A stretch of 64,000 nucleotides of DNA from positions 47,783 through 111,782 of the forward strand of contig NZ_JAGGOY010000034.1 of assembly GCF_018614095.1 (NCBI RefSeq), read 5' to 3'. This document shows, piece by piece, positions 1 through 8,455 of this stretch. A program made the position numbers and the translations under genes. Within the stretch, counting starts at the first letter, position 1; each line of letters begins with the position of its first letter. The notes under the pieces were generated by a model, which worked only from the letters and a program-made list of their open reading frames with translations, did not search any database and had not been told where the DNA came from. The stretch is from Streptomyces sp. ISL-87. Lineage in GTDB: Bacteria > Actinomycetota > Actinomycetes > Streptomycetales > Streptomycetaceae.

Positions 1-1319
1 GGGACCGTCCTCCAGCTCTGCCAGCCACCGGTGTTGGCGACGGCGAAGCTGCCGATGGGCGCGCTGGTGCGACTGTCCAGCCGGACCTCGACGAGTCCGC
101 TGACGCTGCCGGCCGCGCCGCTGGCGACCCGTCCGTAGAACTGCTTCGCCGCGCCGGTGCCGAAGTCGACGCCCCGGTAGAGGGCCCAGTCGCCGTTGGC
201 CAGCGAGCCGAGGTCCTGGCCGCCACCGGTGTCGGTGGTGTTCTCCTTGACCGTCCCCGACTGCTCGTCGTACGACTCGGCCTGGATGGCGGTGTACGCG
301 TCACGGTTGCCGGCCGGAGGCGTGGCCGGCGGGGTGGTCGGGGGAGTCGTGGGCGGGGTGGTGGTGCCGGTCGACTGGAGTACGGACACGTAGTCGACGA
401 CCATCGGGTATCCGGGCTGCGTGCCCGCGTCGGGTCCGCCGCCGAAGGCGTCCGGGAAGCCGCCGCCCATGGCGACGTTCAGGATGATGAAGTAGCCGTG
501 GTTCGTGGCGTTGGTCCACGTCGTGGCGTCAACCTGATTGGCGCGCACGGTGTGGAAGTTGACCCCGTCGAGGTAGAAGCGCATCTCCTCCACGGCGGTG
601 GACCTGTCCCATTCCACGGCGTACGTGTGGAAGCCGCCCTGGCAGGTGGTGCCGGTGCAGGCGCGCTGGCCGCCGATGCCGGAGGTCTCGTTGCACGGGC
701 CGCCCGGGCTCGTGCCGCAATGCATGGTGGCCCATTCGTTGTTGATGCCCTGGACGTTCTCCAGGATGTCGAGCTCGCCGATGCCCGGCCAGTTCCACCA
801 GTTGCCGCGATAGGGGGCTCCGAGCATCCAGAACGCCGGCCAGTAGCCCTTGGCCGCGGGGCCGGTCACGTTCGGCATCTGGATCCGCGCCTCGGTGCGC
901 AGCTTGCCGCCCGCCGGGGGCTGGAAGTCGGCGCGTTTGGTCTCGACGCGGCCGGAGGTCCAGTTGCCGGCGGCGTCCCGCCTCGGCGTGATGCGGAGGT
1001 TCCCCGCGCCGTCCAGAGAGACGTTGGCGGTGTCGGCGGTCATCGTCTCGACCTCGCCGGTACCGAAGTTCGCGGGGCCGCCGGGGTAGCTCGTGCCCGT
1101 CGTGTACTGCCAGTTCGCGGTGTTCACCCCGGTGCCGGCAGCCCCGTTGAAATCGTCCAGGAACACCTGGGACCAGCCTGCCGGGACCGGGGGAGCGGCG
1201 GCGTTCGCGGGCAGGACGACGGTCACGGCGGCCGCCGCGGCCAAGGCCGTCATGCTCAGCGCGGCCACGACGGCCCGCCGGACGGACGGCCGCCGCCTTC
1301 TACTGGATGTCTCACGCAT
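1..1319 (-). CDS. Secreted GH16 beta-glucanase with C-terminal CBM6-like domain (3' end cut by window edge)
   Basis: The gene runs off the left edge. The start is ATG at 1319, with an AGAGAGGG ribosome site just upstream. The N-terminus is an Arg-rich n-region plus a hydrophobic stretch, cut near residue 40 (ANAAAP), so it is exported by Sec or Tat. A GH16 catalytic domain follows (about residues 45-300). The active-site signature is GELDILENVQ: Glu182 is the expected nucleophile, Asp184 the helper and Glu187 the acid/base. A Thr/Pro linker (TTPPTTPPTTPP) joins it to a module starting AYTAIQAESYDEQSG that resembles CBM6 and continues off the window. The likely role is hydrolysis of beta-1,3 or mixed-linked glucans outside the cell. 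Exact substrate is not readable from sequence. A LacI-type operator lies 65 bp upstream. Confidence 0.93.
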   Translation of the reverse strand, partial: MRETSSRRRRPSVRRAVVAALSMTALAAAAAVTVVLPANAAAPPVPAGWSQVFLDDFNGAAGTGVNTANWQYTTGTSYPGGPANFGTGEVETMTADTANVSLDGAGNLRITPRRDAAGNWTSGRVETKRADFQPPAGGKLRTEARIQMPNVTGPAAKGYWPAFWMLGAPYRGNWWNWPGIGELDILENVQGINNEWATMHCGTSPGGPCNETSGIGGQRACTGTTCQGGFHTYAVEWDRSTAVEEMRFYLDGVNFHTVRANQVDATTWTNATNHGYFIILNVAMGGGFPDAFGGGPDAGTQPGYPMVVDYVSVLQSTGTTTPPTTPPTTPPATPPAGNRDAYTAIQAESYDEQSGTVKENTTDTGGGQDLGSLANGDWALYRGVDFGTGAAKQFYGRVASGAAGSVSGLVEVRLDSRTSAPIGSFAVANTGGWQSWRTV

Positions 1320-1383
1320 GGGTGCCCTCTCTGAGGCGCCGTAGGGCGCGGTGTGGGGGGAGCGACAGGGGGAGGGACGCGTT

Positions 1384-1399
1384 TTGAGAGCGCTCTCAA
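1384..1399. promoter_or_regulatory. LacI-family operator palindrome
   Basis: TTGAGAGCGCTCTCAA is a perfect 16-bp palindrome with the CG-centred core typical of LacI/CebR-type sugar-responsive repressors. It lies about 65 bp upstream of the GH16 start and about 200 bp upstream of the divergent HutD-like gene. Glucanase repression relieved by an oligosaccharide is the natural reading. The repressor itself is not in the window. Confidence 0.75.
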
Positions 1400-1602
1400 G
1401 GCGCGCCGCCCGTCACTGTGCTCCCCACCGCACCTGGCGTCAAGAGATGGAGCCGACAAGAGCCTTGCGGGCAGCGGGAGTTCATACGTTGAAGGCGTTG
1501 AAGCGTTCGCGGCCACCGCGCGCCGGGCCGGCCCGGCGGTGGCGCCCCGGGCGGTGCGGGCCGGATAGGGTCGGCCGCGGAGTCGAGGGAAGGGACACGG
1601 TC

Positions 1603-2202
1603 ATGACCAGCGGAAACGAGGTCGTCCGGGTATTGAGGGCGGCCGACCGTCCGGCCGCCGTGTGGAAGAACGGCGGGGGAGTCACCCGGGAGATCGCGGC
1701 CTGGCCCGAGGGCGCCGGGATGAGTGATTTCGCGTGGCGGGTGAGCCTGGCCGAGGTGGCCGCCGACGGGCCCTTCTCGGCGTTCCCCGGCGTCGACCGC
1801 ACCCTCACCCTGGCCGAGGGCTCCGGCATGGACCTCGCGGTGGCGGGCGTACACCGCGTGGTGGACGAACGCTACGCGCCGCAGGACTTCCCGGGGGACC
1901 GGCCGACCGACTGCCGTCTCCTGCACGGCCCCGTGGTGAACTTCAACGTGATGTACCGCAGGGACGCCACGGAGGCCGATACCGCCGTCGTACGGGGCGC
2001 TCTCGCGGTCACCGTCCCGCCGGGGGAGACACTGCTCGTGGTCGCGCTGGAGGGCCCCGCGGTCCTGGACCGTACCGGCGGCCCGGACTCGCCCGTCCAG
2101 CTCGCCCCGCACGACGCGGCCCTGGCGACGGGCGGGCTCACCTGCCGCGTCCGCACACCCGGCCGCGCGGCGGTGGTCACCTTCCGGCCACGCCCCCGGT
2201 AG
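1603..2202 (+). CDS. HutD/Ves family cupin-like protein
   Basis: 199 residues from ATG 1603, with GAGGGAAGG about 10 nt upstream. The family signatures are WKNGGGVTREIA near the N-terminus (about residues 21-32) and FNVMYRR at mid-protein. These mark the HutD/Ves double-cupin family, which is linked to histidine utilisation or stress in other bacteria but has no firm enzymatic role. No signal peptide or membrane segment is seen, so it is cytoplasmic. No hut genes are nearby, so the context adds nothing about the substrate. An upstream in-frame extension to 1351 exists but contains only low-complexity Arg-rich sequence and is not part of the family. Confidence 0.85.
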   Translation: MTSGNEVVRVLRAADRPAAVWKNGGGVTREIAAWPEGAGMSDFAWRVSLAEVAADGPFSAFPGVDRTLTLAEGSGMDLAVAGVHRVVDERYAPQDFPGDRPTDCRLLHGPVVNFNVMYRRDATEADTAVVRGALAVTVPPGETLLVVALEGPAVLDRTGGPDSPVQLAPHDAALATGGLTCRVRTPGRAAVVTFRPRPR

Positions 2203-2220
2203 CCGCCCTTGAGCGGCGGC

Positions 2221-2295
2221 GGCAGGCCCGGCGGCGGCCGGCTCGGCGGTGGCCGGCTCGGCGGTGGCCGTCCCGGCGGTGGCCGGCTCGGCGGC
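2221..2295. repeat. Five copies of a 15-bp GC-rich tandem repeat
   Basis: The unit GGCCGGCTCGGCGGT is repeated head to tail (2236, 2251, 2266, 2281) with a diverged first copy at 2221. It lies between the HutD-like gene and the aldehyde dehydrogenase. All copies are a multiple of three long, so reading frames stay open through it, but no gene is evident here. Confidence 0.85.
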
Positions 2296-2466
2296 TCGTC
2301 CTCGGGTGGCGCGCCGCGCGTACGTGACTTCGCTCATGCCGCACGAGTACCGCGTACGGCCGGACCGGGCGTCCCCGTAACCTCGATGTGCGGACGCCCG
2401 TGCGAAGGCGGCCGTGGACGACGAGCCACCTCCCTGCCCCGCCCACCTCTGAGCGGAGAACCACAG

Positions 2467-4008
2467 ATGGCACCCACCCTCACCCTCAAGCCCGGCACGG
2501 CCTGGTCCGACGCCTGGCGGCGCGCCCTGGCCGTCGCCCCCGAGGCTTTCCGCGCCGACCACGTCCTCAACCTCTGGGGCGGCGCCTGGCAGCCCGACGG
2601 CCGCCCGCTGCCCGCCACCAGCCCCGTCGACGGCAGCCCGGTCGCGGGCCCGCCGCGTCTGGACGCGGCGTCGGCCACCCGGGCCGTACGGGCCGCCCTC
2701 GACCAGCACCGCGCCTGGCGGCACGTCCCGCTGCCCGACCGCCGGGCCCGTGTCGCGGCCGCCCTCGACGCCCTCGCCGAACACCGGGAACTGCTCTCCC
2801 TCCTCCTCGTCTGGGAGATCGGCAAACCCTGGCGCCTCGCCCGGGCCGACGTCGACCGGGCCGTGGACGGCGTCCGCTGGTACCTCGAACACATCGAGGG
2901 CATGCTCGACGGCCGCGCCCCCCTCGACGGCCCCGTCTCCAACATCGCCAGCTGGAACTACCCGATGTCGGTGCTGGTCCACGCGATGCTGGTGCAGGCC
3001 CTCGCCGGGAACGCGGTCATCGCGAAGACCCCGACCGACGGCGGCCTGGCCTGCCTCACGCTCGCCTGCGCGCTCATCCACCGCGCCGGAATTCCCGTCA
3101 CCCTGGTCAGCGGCAGCGGCAGCGAGCTCTCCGAGGCACTGGTCCGTTCCCCGGAGATCGGCTGTGTCTCCTTCGTCGGCGGCCGCGACACCGGCGCCCG
3201 GATCGCCACCGCCGTCACCGACCTCGGCAAACGCCACATCCTGGAACAGGAGGGCCTCAACACCTGGGGCGTCTGGGAGCACACCGACTGGGACGCCCTG
3301 CGCACGGTCATCCCCAAGCTCTTCGACTACGGCAAACAGCGCTGCACCGCCTACCCCCGATTCGTCGTACAGCGCACCGCCTTCGACGCCTTCCTCGCCG
3401 CCTACCTCCCGGCGGTCGCGGCCATCCGAACGGGCCACCCGCTCGCCGTCGAACACCCGGACGATCCCCCGCCCGAACTGGACTTCGGTCCCCTCATCAA
3501 CGCCGCCAAGGCCAAAGAGCTCACCGACCACGCCGCGGAGGCCATCGACCGCGGCGCGGTACCGCTCTTCCGCGGCAACCTGGACCCGGCCCGCTTCCTG
3601 CCGGGCCAGGACGTGTCCGCGTACGTCGCCCCGCTCACCCTGCTCAGCCCGCCGGCCTCCTCGCCGCTCTACCACGCGGAGCCGTTCGGCCCGGTCGACA
3701 CGATCGTCCTCGTCGACACCGAGGCGGAGCTGCTGGCGGCGATGAACGCCTCAAACGGCGCGCTGGTGGCCACCCTGTCCACCGACGACCCGGCCACCTT
3801 CGCCCGCCTCGCCCCGCAGATCCGCGCCTTCAAGCTCGGCCACGGCACGCCCCGCTCACGTGGGGACCGCGAGGAACTCTTCGGCGGGTTCGGCGCCTCC
3901 TGGCGCGGCGCCTTCGTCGGCGGCGAACTGCTCATCCACGCCGTGACCCAGGGCCCGGACGGCGAACGCCTGCCGGGCAACTTCCCGGAGTACCAGCTGA
4001 TGCCGTAA
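2467..4008 (+). CDS. NAD(P)-dependent aldehyde dehydrogenase family protein
   Basis: 513 residues from ATG 2467, preceded by GAGCGGAGAA. The length and motifs are those of the aldehyde dehydrogenase superfamily: ASWNYPMSVL (cofactor-fold motif), AKTPTDGG, SFVGGRDTGARIA (the usual GS motif is diverged), ILEQEGLNTWG where family members have LELGG (general-base Glu kept), and KQRCTAYPRFVVQ with the nucleophilic Cys. The LELGGK loop is changed to LEQEGLN, so this is a divergent subfamily whose aldehyde substrate cannot be named. It is cytoplasmic and apparently a single gene. Longer in-frame starts run into the GC-rich repeat and are unlikely. Confidence 0.9.
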   Translation: MAPTLTLKPGTAWSDAWRRALAVAPEAFRADHVLNLWGGAWQPDGRPLPATSPVDGSPVAGPPRLDAASATRAVRAALDQHRAWRHVPLPDRRARVAAALDALAEHRELLSLLLVWEIGKPWRLARADVDRAVDGVRWYLEHIEGMLDGRAPLDGPVSNIASWNYPMSVLVHAMLVQALAGNAVIAKTPTDGGLACLTLACALIHRAGIPVTLVSGSGSELSEALVRSPEIGCVSFVGGRDTGARIATAVTDLGKRHILEQEGLNTWGVWEHTDWDALRTVIPKLFDYGKQRCTAYPRFVVQRTAFDAFLAAYLPAVAAIRTGHPLAVEHPDDPPPELDFGPLINAAKAKELTDHAAEAIDRGAVPLFRGNLDPARFLPGQDVSAYVAPLTLLSPPASSPLYHAEPFGPVDTIVLVDTEAELLAAMNASNGALVATLSTDDPATFARLAPQIRAFKLGHGTPRSRGDREELFGGFGASWRGAFVGGELLIHAVTQGPDGERLPGNFPEYQLMP

Positions 4009-4057
4009 GGGGGGACCGGAGCGCGTCGGCGATCATCGTCTCCCGGGACGGACTTGA

Positions 4058-4076
4058 GTCTCCCGCAGGGGGAGAC
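4058..4076. promoter_or_regulatory. MerR-type operator dyad
   Basis: GTCTCCC-N5-GGGAGAC forms a 7-bp inverted repeat 14 bp before the remnant MerR start. MerR regulators bind dyads of this size inside their own promoters. A partial second GTCTCCC sits at about 4038. It probably served the now broken MerR gene that follows. Confidence 0.55.
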
Positions 4077-4090
4077 AGCAAGGTGGGGAC

Positions 4091-4365
4091 ATGAACGCGA
4101 CGCGCTCTACTCCATCGGGGAGCTGGCCCGGCCCTCCCTCACCGCCCTCTACGCCCACGCCTTCGAGCGTGCCGACGACGGCGACCTGCGCCGCTGGCTC
4201 CTCGCCCGCCTGGAGACAGCCGCCGACCCCAGTGCCGAGCGCTACTGGCAGCTCCTGTCCGTGATCAACGGATGGCCGACACCGCCCAGTCTCGCTCCCG
4301 TGTTCACCTGGTTCACGGCCGCCCTGCGCTGCGGCGCGAGCGCGGGCGCCGGTCAGGCGGACTGA
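4091..4365 (+). pseudogene. Decayed MerR-family regulator (frameshift plus large internal deletion)
   Basis: The only ATG with an upstream GGTGGGGA site is 4091, but it is out of frame with what follows. Two extra bases after codon 2 (ATGAAC-GC-GACGCG) break the expected start MNDALYSIGELAR. The MerR N-terminus (ALYSIGELAR) then jumps straight to the family's C-terminal segment (YAHAFERADDGDLRRWLLAR ... RYWQLLSVINGWPTPPSLAP). The wing, recognition helix and dimer coiled coil, roughly 170 residues, are missing. This reading rests on recalled Streptomyces MerR proteins of this type. A 103-residue open frame survives, but a DNA-binding protein is not possible. Confidence 0.7.
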
Positions 4366-4796
4366 CGGGCGGCCACGACCGCGCAGGCCAGCGCCAGCGG
4401 CAGCTCCGCTCCGGCGGCCAGCAGCAGCGCCATCCCCTGACCGCCGCTCCCGGCCGAGGTCGTGACGTCGAACCAGGCATCCATCACCAGCAGCGCGGCC
4501 GTGGCCGCGGCCACCGGGGACACCCGCGGGTCGCCCTTGCGCAGCAGCACGCCGGTCCCGGTCAACCCGGCAGCCAGCATCAGGTCCAGGCCGATCCAGG
4601 CGGTGGACCAGTTGGAGACCTCGGCGGTCTGCGGCACCGTCCGCGCCAGCACCACCATCCACGGCAGCAGCGCGATCCCGGCCCCGGTGAGCACCGTGGC
4701 GAGCCGAGGCCGGGACACACGCCGGTCCGGACGCCCCAGCCGGAGGCCGCCGGCCGGGCTGCGACGGGCGTGGAGCTGCGGGGCGACAAGGGCCAT
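4353..4796 (-). CDS. Four-helix integral membrane protein of unknown function
   Basis: 147 residues from ATG 4796. Four hydrophobic segments are visible: LATVLTGAGIALLPWMVVLA, WIGLDLMLAAGLTGTGVLL, VAAATAALLVMDAWF and GMALLLAAGAELPLALACAV. The second begins next to WSTAWIGLDL and the third ends in WFDVTTSAGSG. I recognise similar small Streptomyces membrane proteins but know no function. It reads away from the kinase operon at 4973, with which it shares a short divergent promoter region. Its stop overlaps the tail of the MerR remnant by 13 bp. Confidence 0.75.
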   Translation of the reverse strand: MALVAPQLHARRSPAGGLRLGRPDRRVSRPRLATVLTGAGIALLPWMVVLARTVPQTAEVSNWSTAWIGLDLMLAAGLTGTGVLLRKGDPRVSPVAAATAALLVMDAWFDVTTSAGSGGQGMALLLAAGAELPLALACAVVAARQSA

Positions 4797-4972
4797 GGCG
4801 GCGGGTCTCCTTCCGGCCCGGCGGTCCGTCCCCCGGGCACACCACCACACTCGTCCGCCAGGCCGCCGAGATCAGTAACCCCACTGTCCGAACCGGGGGT
4901 GGTGCTGGCTACACCCCCGGGCGGGCACCAGTGGGGTGTGAGCGCTCCGATCAGTGCGATTACCGTACGGCT

Positions 4973-6208
4973 ATGGCATTTCGCGGCGCGCTGAGGCGTA
5001 CGTACACATGGATCGCCGCGCACGCCCCGTGGTCGGCGTGGGCCTGGCGCAACACCGCCTTCGCGGTCGCCGCGATCCCGCCCGCCCTGCCCGCCGCGCT
5101 CGGATTCGCCTCCAAGCCGGTCTGGCTGCTCCTCGTACTCGTGCTCGGGCCGCTGCTCAGCTCGCTCCAGCGCAGCCGCTTCTGGTCCCTGCTCGGCCTC
5201 GACGTGCCCGAAATCCCGCGCGAACACAGCTGGTCGAGCCTGCGCGGGCTCACCGAGCGGGTGCGCTCCGAGGCGACCTGGCGCCAGTACTGCTACCACT
5301 TCCTGGTCAGCCCGCTCGCCGGAGTCGCGGGCGCCCTGCTGGTGCTCACCTGGGCCGGTGGCGCCGCGGCCGCCACCGTGTACGGCTGGGGGGTCATGCC
5401 CCTGGACGCCCGGACCCCCGGATGGGCCGACTACGACGTCATCACGGCCTCCGGCGTCCTGCTGCTGCTCGCCGCCCCCTGGCTGGCCGCCCTCCTCACC
5501 CGGCTCGACGCCATCGCGGCGGCCGCCCTCCTCGGCCCCAACCGGGCCCAGGAGCTGGAGCGGCGGGTCGAGGACCTCGCGGAGAGCCGGGCCGGTGTCC
5601 TGGACGCCGCAGACCTCGAACGCCGCCGCATCGAACGCGACCTGCACGACGGCGCCCAGCAGCGGCTGGTCGCCCTCGCGATGAACCTCGGTATCGCCCG
5701 CGCCACCCTGAAGGTCCTGCCACCCGAGGCCAAGGCCGTCATCGACGAGGCCCACCGCGAGGCCAAGGAAGCCATCGAGGAGCTCAGCAACCTGGTACGG
5801 GGCCTGCACCCGGCCGTACTGGAGGACCGCGGGCTCGACGCGGCCCTCTCCGGCATCGCCGCCCGCGCCCCGCTCCCCGTCGAGCTGTCCGTGGACATCG
5901 GCGCGCGGCCGGGGCCGACCGTGGAGGCCGTCGCGTACTTCGTGGTCTCCGAGGCTCTCGCCAACGTCGCCAAGCACGCCCGTGCCAGGCACTGTTCGGT
6001 GCGGGTGAGCCGGGTGAGCGGGCGACGCCCCGGAGACCGGCTGCGCGTCACCGTCACCGACGACGGCGCCGGCGGCGCGGACCCCGTCCGCGGCACCGGG
6101 CTGGTGGGCCTGCGCAAGCGCGTAGGGTCGGTCGACGGAACCATCATGATCAACAGCCCCCTCGGGGGCCCGACCGTCATCACTGTGGAGCTGCCGTGCG
6201 GGCTGTGA
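4973..6208 (+). CDS. Membrane sensor histidine kinase (NarL/LiaS-type)
   Basis: 411 residues. The N-terminal half holds four hydrophobic segments (about residues 25-60 and 110-185) around a HSWSSLRGLTERVRSEATWR segment, resembling the Actinobacterial 'putative sensor' domain. The HisKA_3 phosphoacceptor motif is RRRIERDLHDGAQQRL. The HATPase part has an N box (EALANVAKHARA) and a G box (VTDDGAGGADPVRGTGLVGL). It phosphorylates the regulator encoded next, whose GTG start lies 13 bp inside this gene. The start has no ribosome site. Instead a TACCGT hexamer ends 6 nt before the ATG, so a leaderless mRNA is likely. The signal sensed is unknown. Confidence 0.92.
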   Translation: MAFRGALRRTYTWIAAHAPWSAWAWRNTAFAVAAIPPALPAALGFASKPVWLLLVLVLGPLLSSLQRSRFWSLLGLDVPEIPREHSWSSLRGLTERVRSEATWRQYCYHFLVSPLAGVAGALLVLTWAGGAAAATVYGWGVMPLDARTPGWADYDVITASGVLLLLAAPWLAALLTRLDAIAAAALLGPNRAQELERRVEDLAESRAGVLDAADLERRRIERDLHDGAQQRLVALAMNLGIARATLKVLPPEAKAVIDEAHREAKEAIEELSNLVRGLHPAVLEDRGLDAALSGIAARAPLPVELSVDIGARPGPTVEAVAYFVVSEALANVAKHARARHCSVRVSRVSGRRPGDRLRVTVTDDGAGGADPVRGTGLVGLRKRVGSVDGTIMINSPLGGPTVITVELPCGL

Positions 6209-6852
6209 TCGCCGAGGACTCTGTCCTGCTGCGCATAGGACTGGTGAAAGTCCTCGAAATGGCCGGATTCGAGGTGGCCGCCGAGACGGGCGATGCCGAG
6301 GGCCTGCTCGCCGCCGTCGAGGAACACCGCCCCGAACTCGCCCTCGTCGACGTCTGGATGCCGCCCGGCTTCACCGACGAGGGCGTCCGGGCTGCCCTGA
6401 TGATCCGTCAACAACACCCCGGCACAGCCGTGCTGCTGCTCTCGCAGTACGTCGAGGAGCGCTACGCCGCCGACCTGCTGGCCGCCCAGAGCGGCGCGGG
6501 CATCGGCTACCTGCTCAAACAACGGGTCGCCGACGTGGAGGACTTCATCGACGCCGTGCGCCGGGTGGCGGCCGGCGGTACCGCGCTCGACCCGCAGGTC
6601 GTCGCCCAGCTCCTGCTGCGCCGCGGCGGCGGGCCGGACCCGCTCTCCCGACTCACCCCGCGCGAGCGCGAAGTACTGGCGCTGATGGCGGAGGGCCGCT
6701 CCAACGGCGGCATCGCGGCCGGACTCGTGGTGAGCGAGAGCGCGGTGGCCAAGCACATCAACAACATCTTCGCCAAGCTCGACCTGTCCCCGGCCGACGG
6801 CGACCACCGCCGGGTACTGGCGGTGCTGCGCTTCCTGGACGGTACGCGGTGA
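6196..6852 (+). CDS. LuxR/NarL-type response regulator
   Basis: 218 residues from GTG 6196, overlapping the kinase gene. The receiver domain (about 1-120) shows the acidic pocket AED, phospho-acceptor Asp in LALVDVWMP, Ser in LLLSQY and Lys in YLLKQR. The C-terminal LuxR helix-turn-helix (about 150-215) has LTPREREVLALMAEGRSN and SESAVAKHINNIFAKL. It is the cytoplasmic DNA-binding partner of the upstream kinase. Its likely target includes the co-transcribed DUF4097 gene, whose start overlaps its stop as GTGA. Confidence 0.94.
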   Translation: MRAVIAEDSVLLRIGLVKVLEMAGFEVAAETGDAEGLLAAVEEHRPELALVDVWMPPGFTDEGVRAALMIRQQHPGTAVLLLSQYVEERYAADLLAAQSGAGIGYLLKQRVADVEDFIDAVRRVAAGGTALDPQVVAQLLLRRGGGPDPLSRLTPREREVLALMAEGRSNGGIAAGLVVSESAVAKHINNIFAKLDLSPADGDHRRVLAVLRFLDGTR

Positions 6853-7709
6853 CGCGCGCCGGTGAGCCGCGCTCTGGTGAGCCGCGCTCCGGTGAGCCGC
6901 GCTCCGCCCCGCCCCGCCCTGGACATCGCCTCGCCTGGATCGTCAGCGCACTGCTGAGCGCGGTGTTCGTCGTGGTGCCGGCCACCTTGCAGGTGTGGGC
7001 GTACGGGAGCACCGAGAGCCGCACCCTGCTCGGCGGCAGCGACGGCCGGCCGGTGACCGCGCTCGAAATCGTGGCCGGCGACGCGAACGTCACCGTCACC
7101 CCCCGCTCGGACCAGCAGGTCGGTTACCGGGCCGAAGTCAGCTGGTCGCTCAAGGCGCCCACCATCGAGGCGAGCTGGCTCGGCGAAACCCTGAGGCTGA
7201 GCCCGCGCTGCCCCGGTGAGGGGGCCGTGCTGACGGCCGGAGTGGGCTGCTCCATCCAACTGGGGGTGGCGGTACCCGTCGGAATTCCGGTGAAGGTCAC
7301 GGCCGGTTCCGGCCGGGTCGACATCAGCGGCCTGGGCGGCACCGTGGACGTGGAGGTCGCCTCCGGAGAGGTGAACCTGACCGGGCTGCGGGGCGCCCTG
7401 CGCGCGGACGTCGGATCCGGCATGCTCCGTGCCACGGACCTCACCTCTGCGCAGGCCGACATCCGGGTCGGCTCCGGCCGGGCCGTCGCCGCCTTCATCA
7501 CTCCGCCGGACCGGGTGACCGCCCGGGCCGGCTCGGGCCGGCTGGCGCTCACCGTGCCCCCGGCCACCCGCTTCCGCGTCCGCTGTGTGACCGGGCAGGG
7601 CCGCTGCGAGGCGGCGGAAGCCCTGAACGACCCCGCCTCGCCCCGGCGCCTGGACATCTCGGCGGACTCGGGGCGGGCGTACGCCGGCTATCCGGACCGG
7701 ACGCCGTGA
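6849..7709 (+). CDS. Membrane-anchored DUF4097-type beta-helical surface protein
   Basis: 286 residues. The GTG start overlaps the regulator stop (GTGA), so translation is coupled. The N-terminus carries three GEPRS repeats (a 15-bp DNA repeat at 6861-6905), then one membrane anchor (LAWIVSALLSAVFVVVPATL, about residues 27-50). The rest is extracellular, with short repeating strands (SGRVDISGLGG, SGEVNLTGLRG, SGMLRATDL, SGRAVAAFI, SGRLALTV) as in DUF4097 'putative adhesin' proteins. Such proteins often sit beside two-component or PspC-type envelope-stress systems, so a role in envelope stress sensing is an inference from the operon. Confidence 0.85.
   Translation: MTRAGEPRSGEPRSGEPRSAPPRPGHRLAWIVSALLSAVFVVVPATLQVWAYGSTESRTLLGGSDGRPVTALEIVAGDANVTVTPRSDQQVGYRAEVSWSLKAPTIEASWLGETLRLSPRCPGEGAVLTAGVGCSIQLGVAVPVGIPVKVTAGSGRVDISGLGGTVDVEVASGEVNLTGLRGALRADVGSGMLRATDLTSAQADIRVGSGRAVAAFITPPDRVTARAGSGRLALTVPPATRFRVRCVTGQGRCEAAEALNDPASPRRLDISADSGRAYAGYPDRTP
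6861..6905. repeat. Three tandem 15-bp repeats inside the DUF4097 gene
   Basis: GGTGAGCCGCGCTCC occurs three times head to tail (the first copy ends CT instead of CC) and encodes GEPRS-GEPRS-GEPRS at the cytoplasmic N-terminus. Copy number can change without breaking the frame. Confidence 0.9.
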
Positions 7710-7732
7710 GCGGTCCCTGACCAGGCCGTCCT

Positions 7733-8419
7733 TCAGCGCCTGCGGGCCCGGGCGCGCCGGAGGAACAGGCCGCCGGCGGCGCCGGCCAGGGCGGTCGCGG
7801 CAACGCCCGCGGTGGTCCACCAGACGGTGCCGTCACCGCTGTCAGTCCTGTCACCGCTGTCGCGGCCGTTGGCCGTAGGGGACGCGGAGGGGGCGGCGGG
7901 CGACGGCGCCGCTGATGTGGCAGGCGTGGCCGGCGCGGGGGACGTGGCCGGCGTGGCGGACGAGACCGTCGGCTCAGGGGTCGCCGGTACCGAGGGCGTG
8001 GCCGGCGGCGCCGGGTCGACCACCGGAACGTTGACCTCGCGGTCCCCGTGCCCGAGGGAGGGGAACCCCACGTCGACGCTGACCTTCCAGGTGCCCGGCG
8101 GAAGAACCTCGGCCGTGGTCCAGCCCGCCTTGTCGCCGGTATCGCGGACCAGTCGCCAGGGACCCGCGGAGCGGGCGCCGTCGGCGCTGACGGCGTTGAC
8201 CGTGCCGGCGACCGTCTCGTCGACGGCGTCCCCGTCGTTCTCCCACGTGATGTCGGCGGTGACACGGCCCGCCTTCTGCCCGGTCACCACCACCTTCAGG
8301 GTGTCTCCATGGGCGTACGCGGTGGTGGGTACGGCCACGGCGACGGCCACGGCCTGGAGAAGAAGCACGAACCAGAGGCCGACTCCGGTGAAGGGCGGGA
8401 AAGCGTGTCTTGAGCGCAT
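7733..8419 (-). CDS. Secreted/cell-surface protein with C-terminal membrane anchor
   Basis: 228 residues from ATG 8419. A signal peptide (FVLLLQAVAVAVAVPTTAYA) is cut before HGDTLKV. A beta-rich domain of about 110 residues follows (GRVTADITWENDGDAVDE, TWKVSVDVGFPSLGHGDREV), then a long Ala/Pro/Ser/Thr linker (about 120-190). It ends with a transmembrane helix (TTAGVAATALAGAAGGLFL) and the basic tail RRARARRR. It is thus exported and held on the outer face of the membrane; no LPxTG sortase motif is seen. The AHGD start of the mature protein recalls CopC/FixH-like exported domains, but I would not assign a function. It converges on the DUF4097 gene with 23 bp between. Confidence 0.8.
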   Translation of the reverse strand: MRSRHAFPPFTGVGLWFVLLLQAVAVAVAVPTTAYAHGDTLKVVVTGQKAGRVTADITWENDGDAVDETVAGTVNAVSADGARSAGPWRLVRDTGDKAGWTTAEVLPPGTWKVSVDVGFPSLGHGDREVNVPVVDPAPPATPSVPATPEPTVSSATPATSPAPATPATSAAPSPAAPSASPTANGRDSGDRTDSGDGTVWWTTAGVAATALAGAAGGLFLRRARARRR

Positions 8420-8455
8420 CGTCTCGGTCCTCCGGGCGAGTTGAGATGAGGGGTG

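Noticed and set aside
1396..3675. Long minus-strand open frame opposite the HutD-like and aldehyde dehydrogenase genes
   Set aside because: Low-complexity Gly/Arg/Val translation, no family match, and antisense to two proteins with clear motifs.
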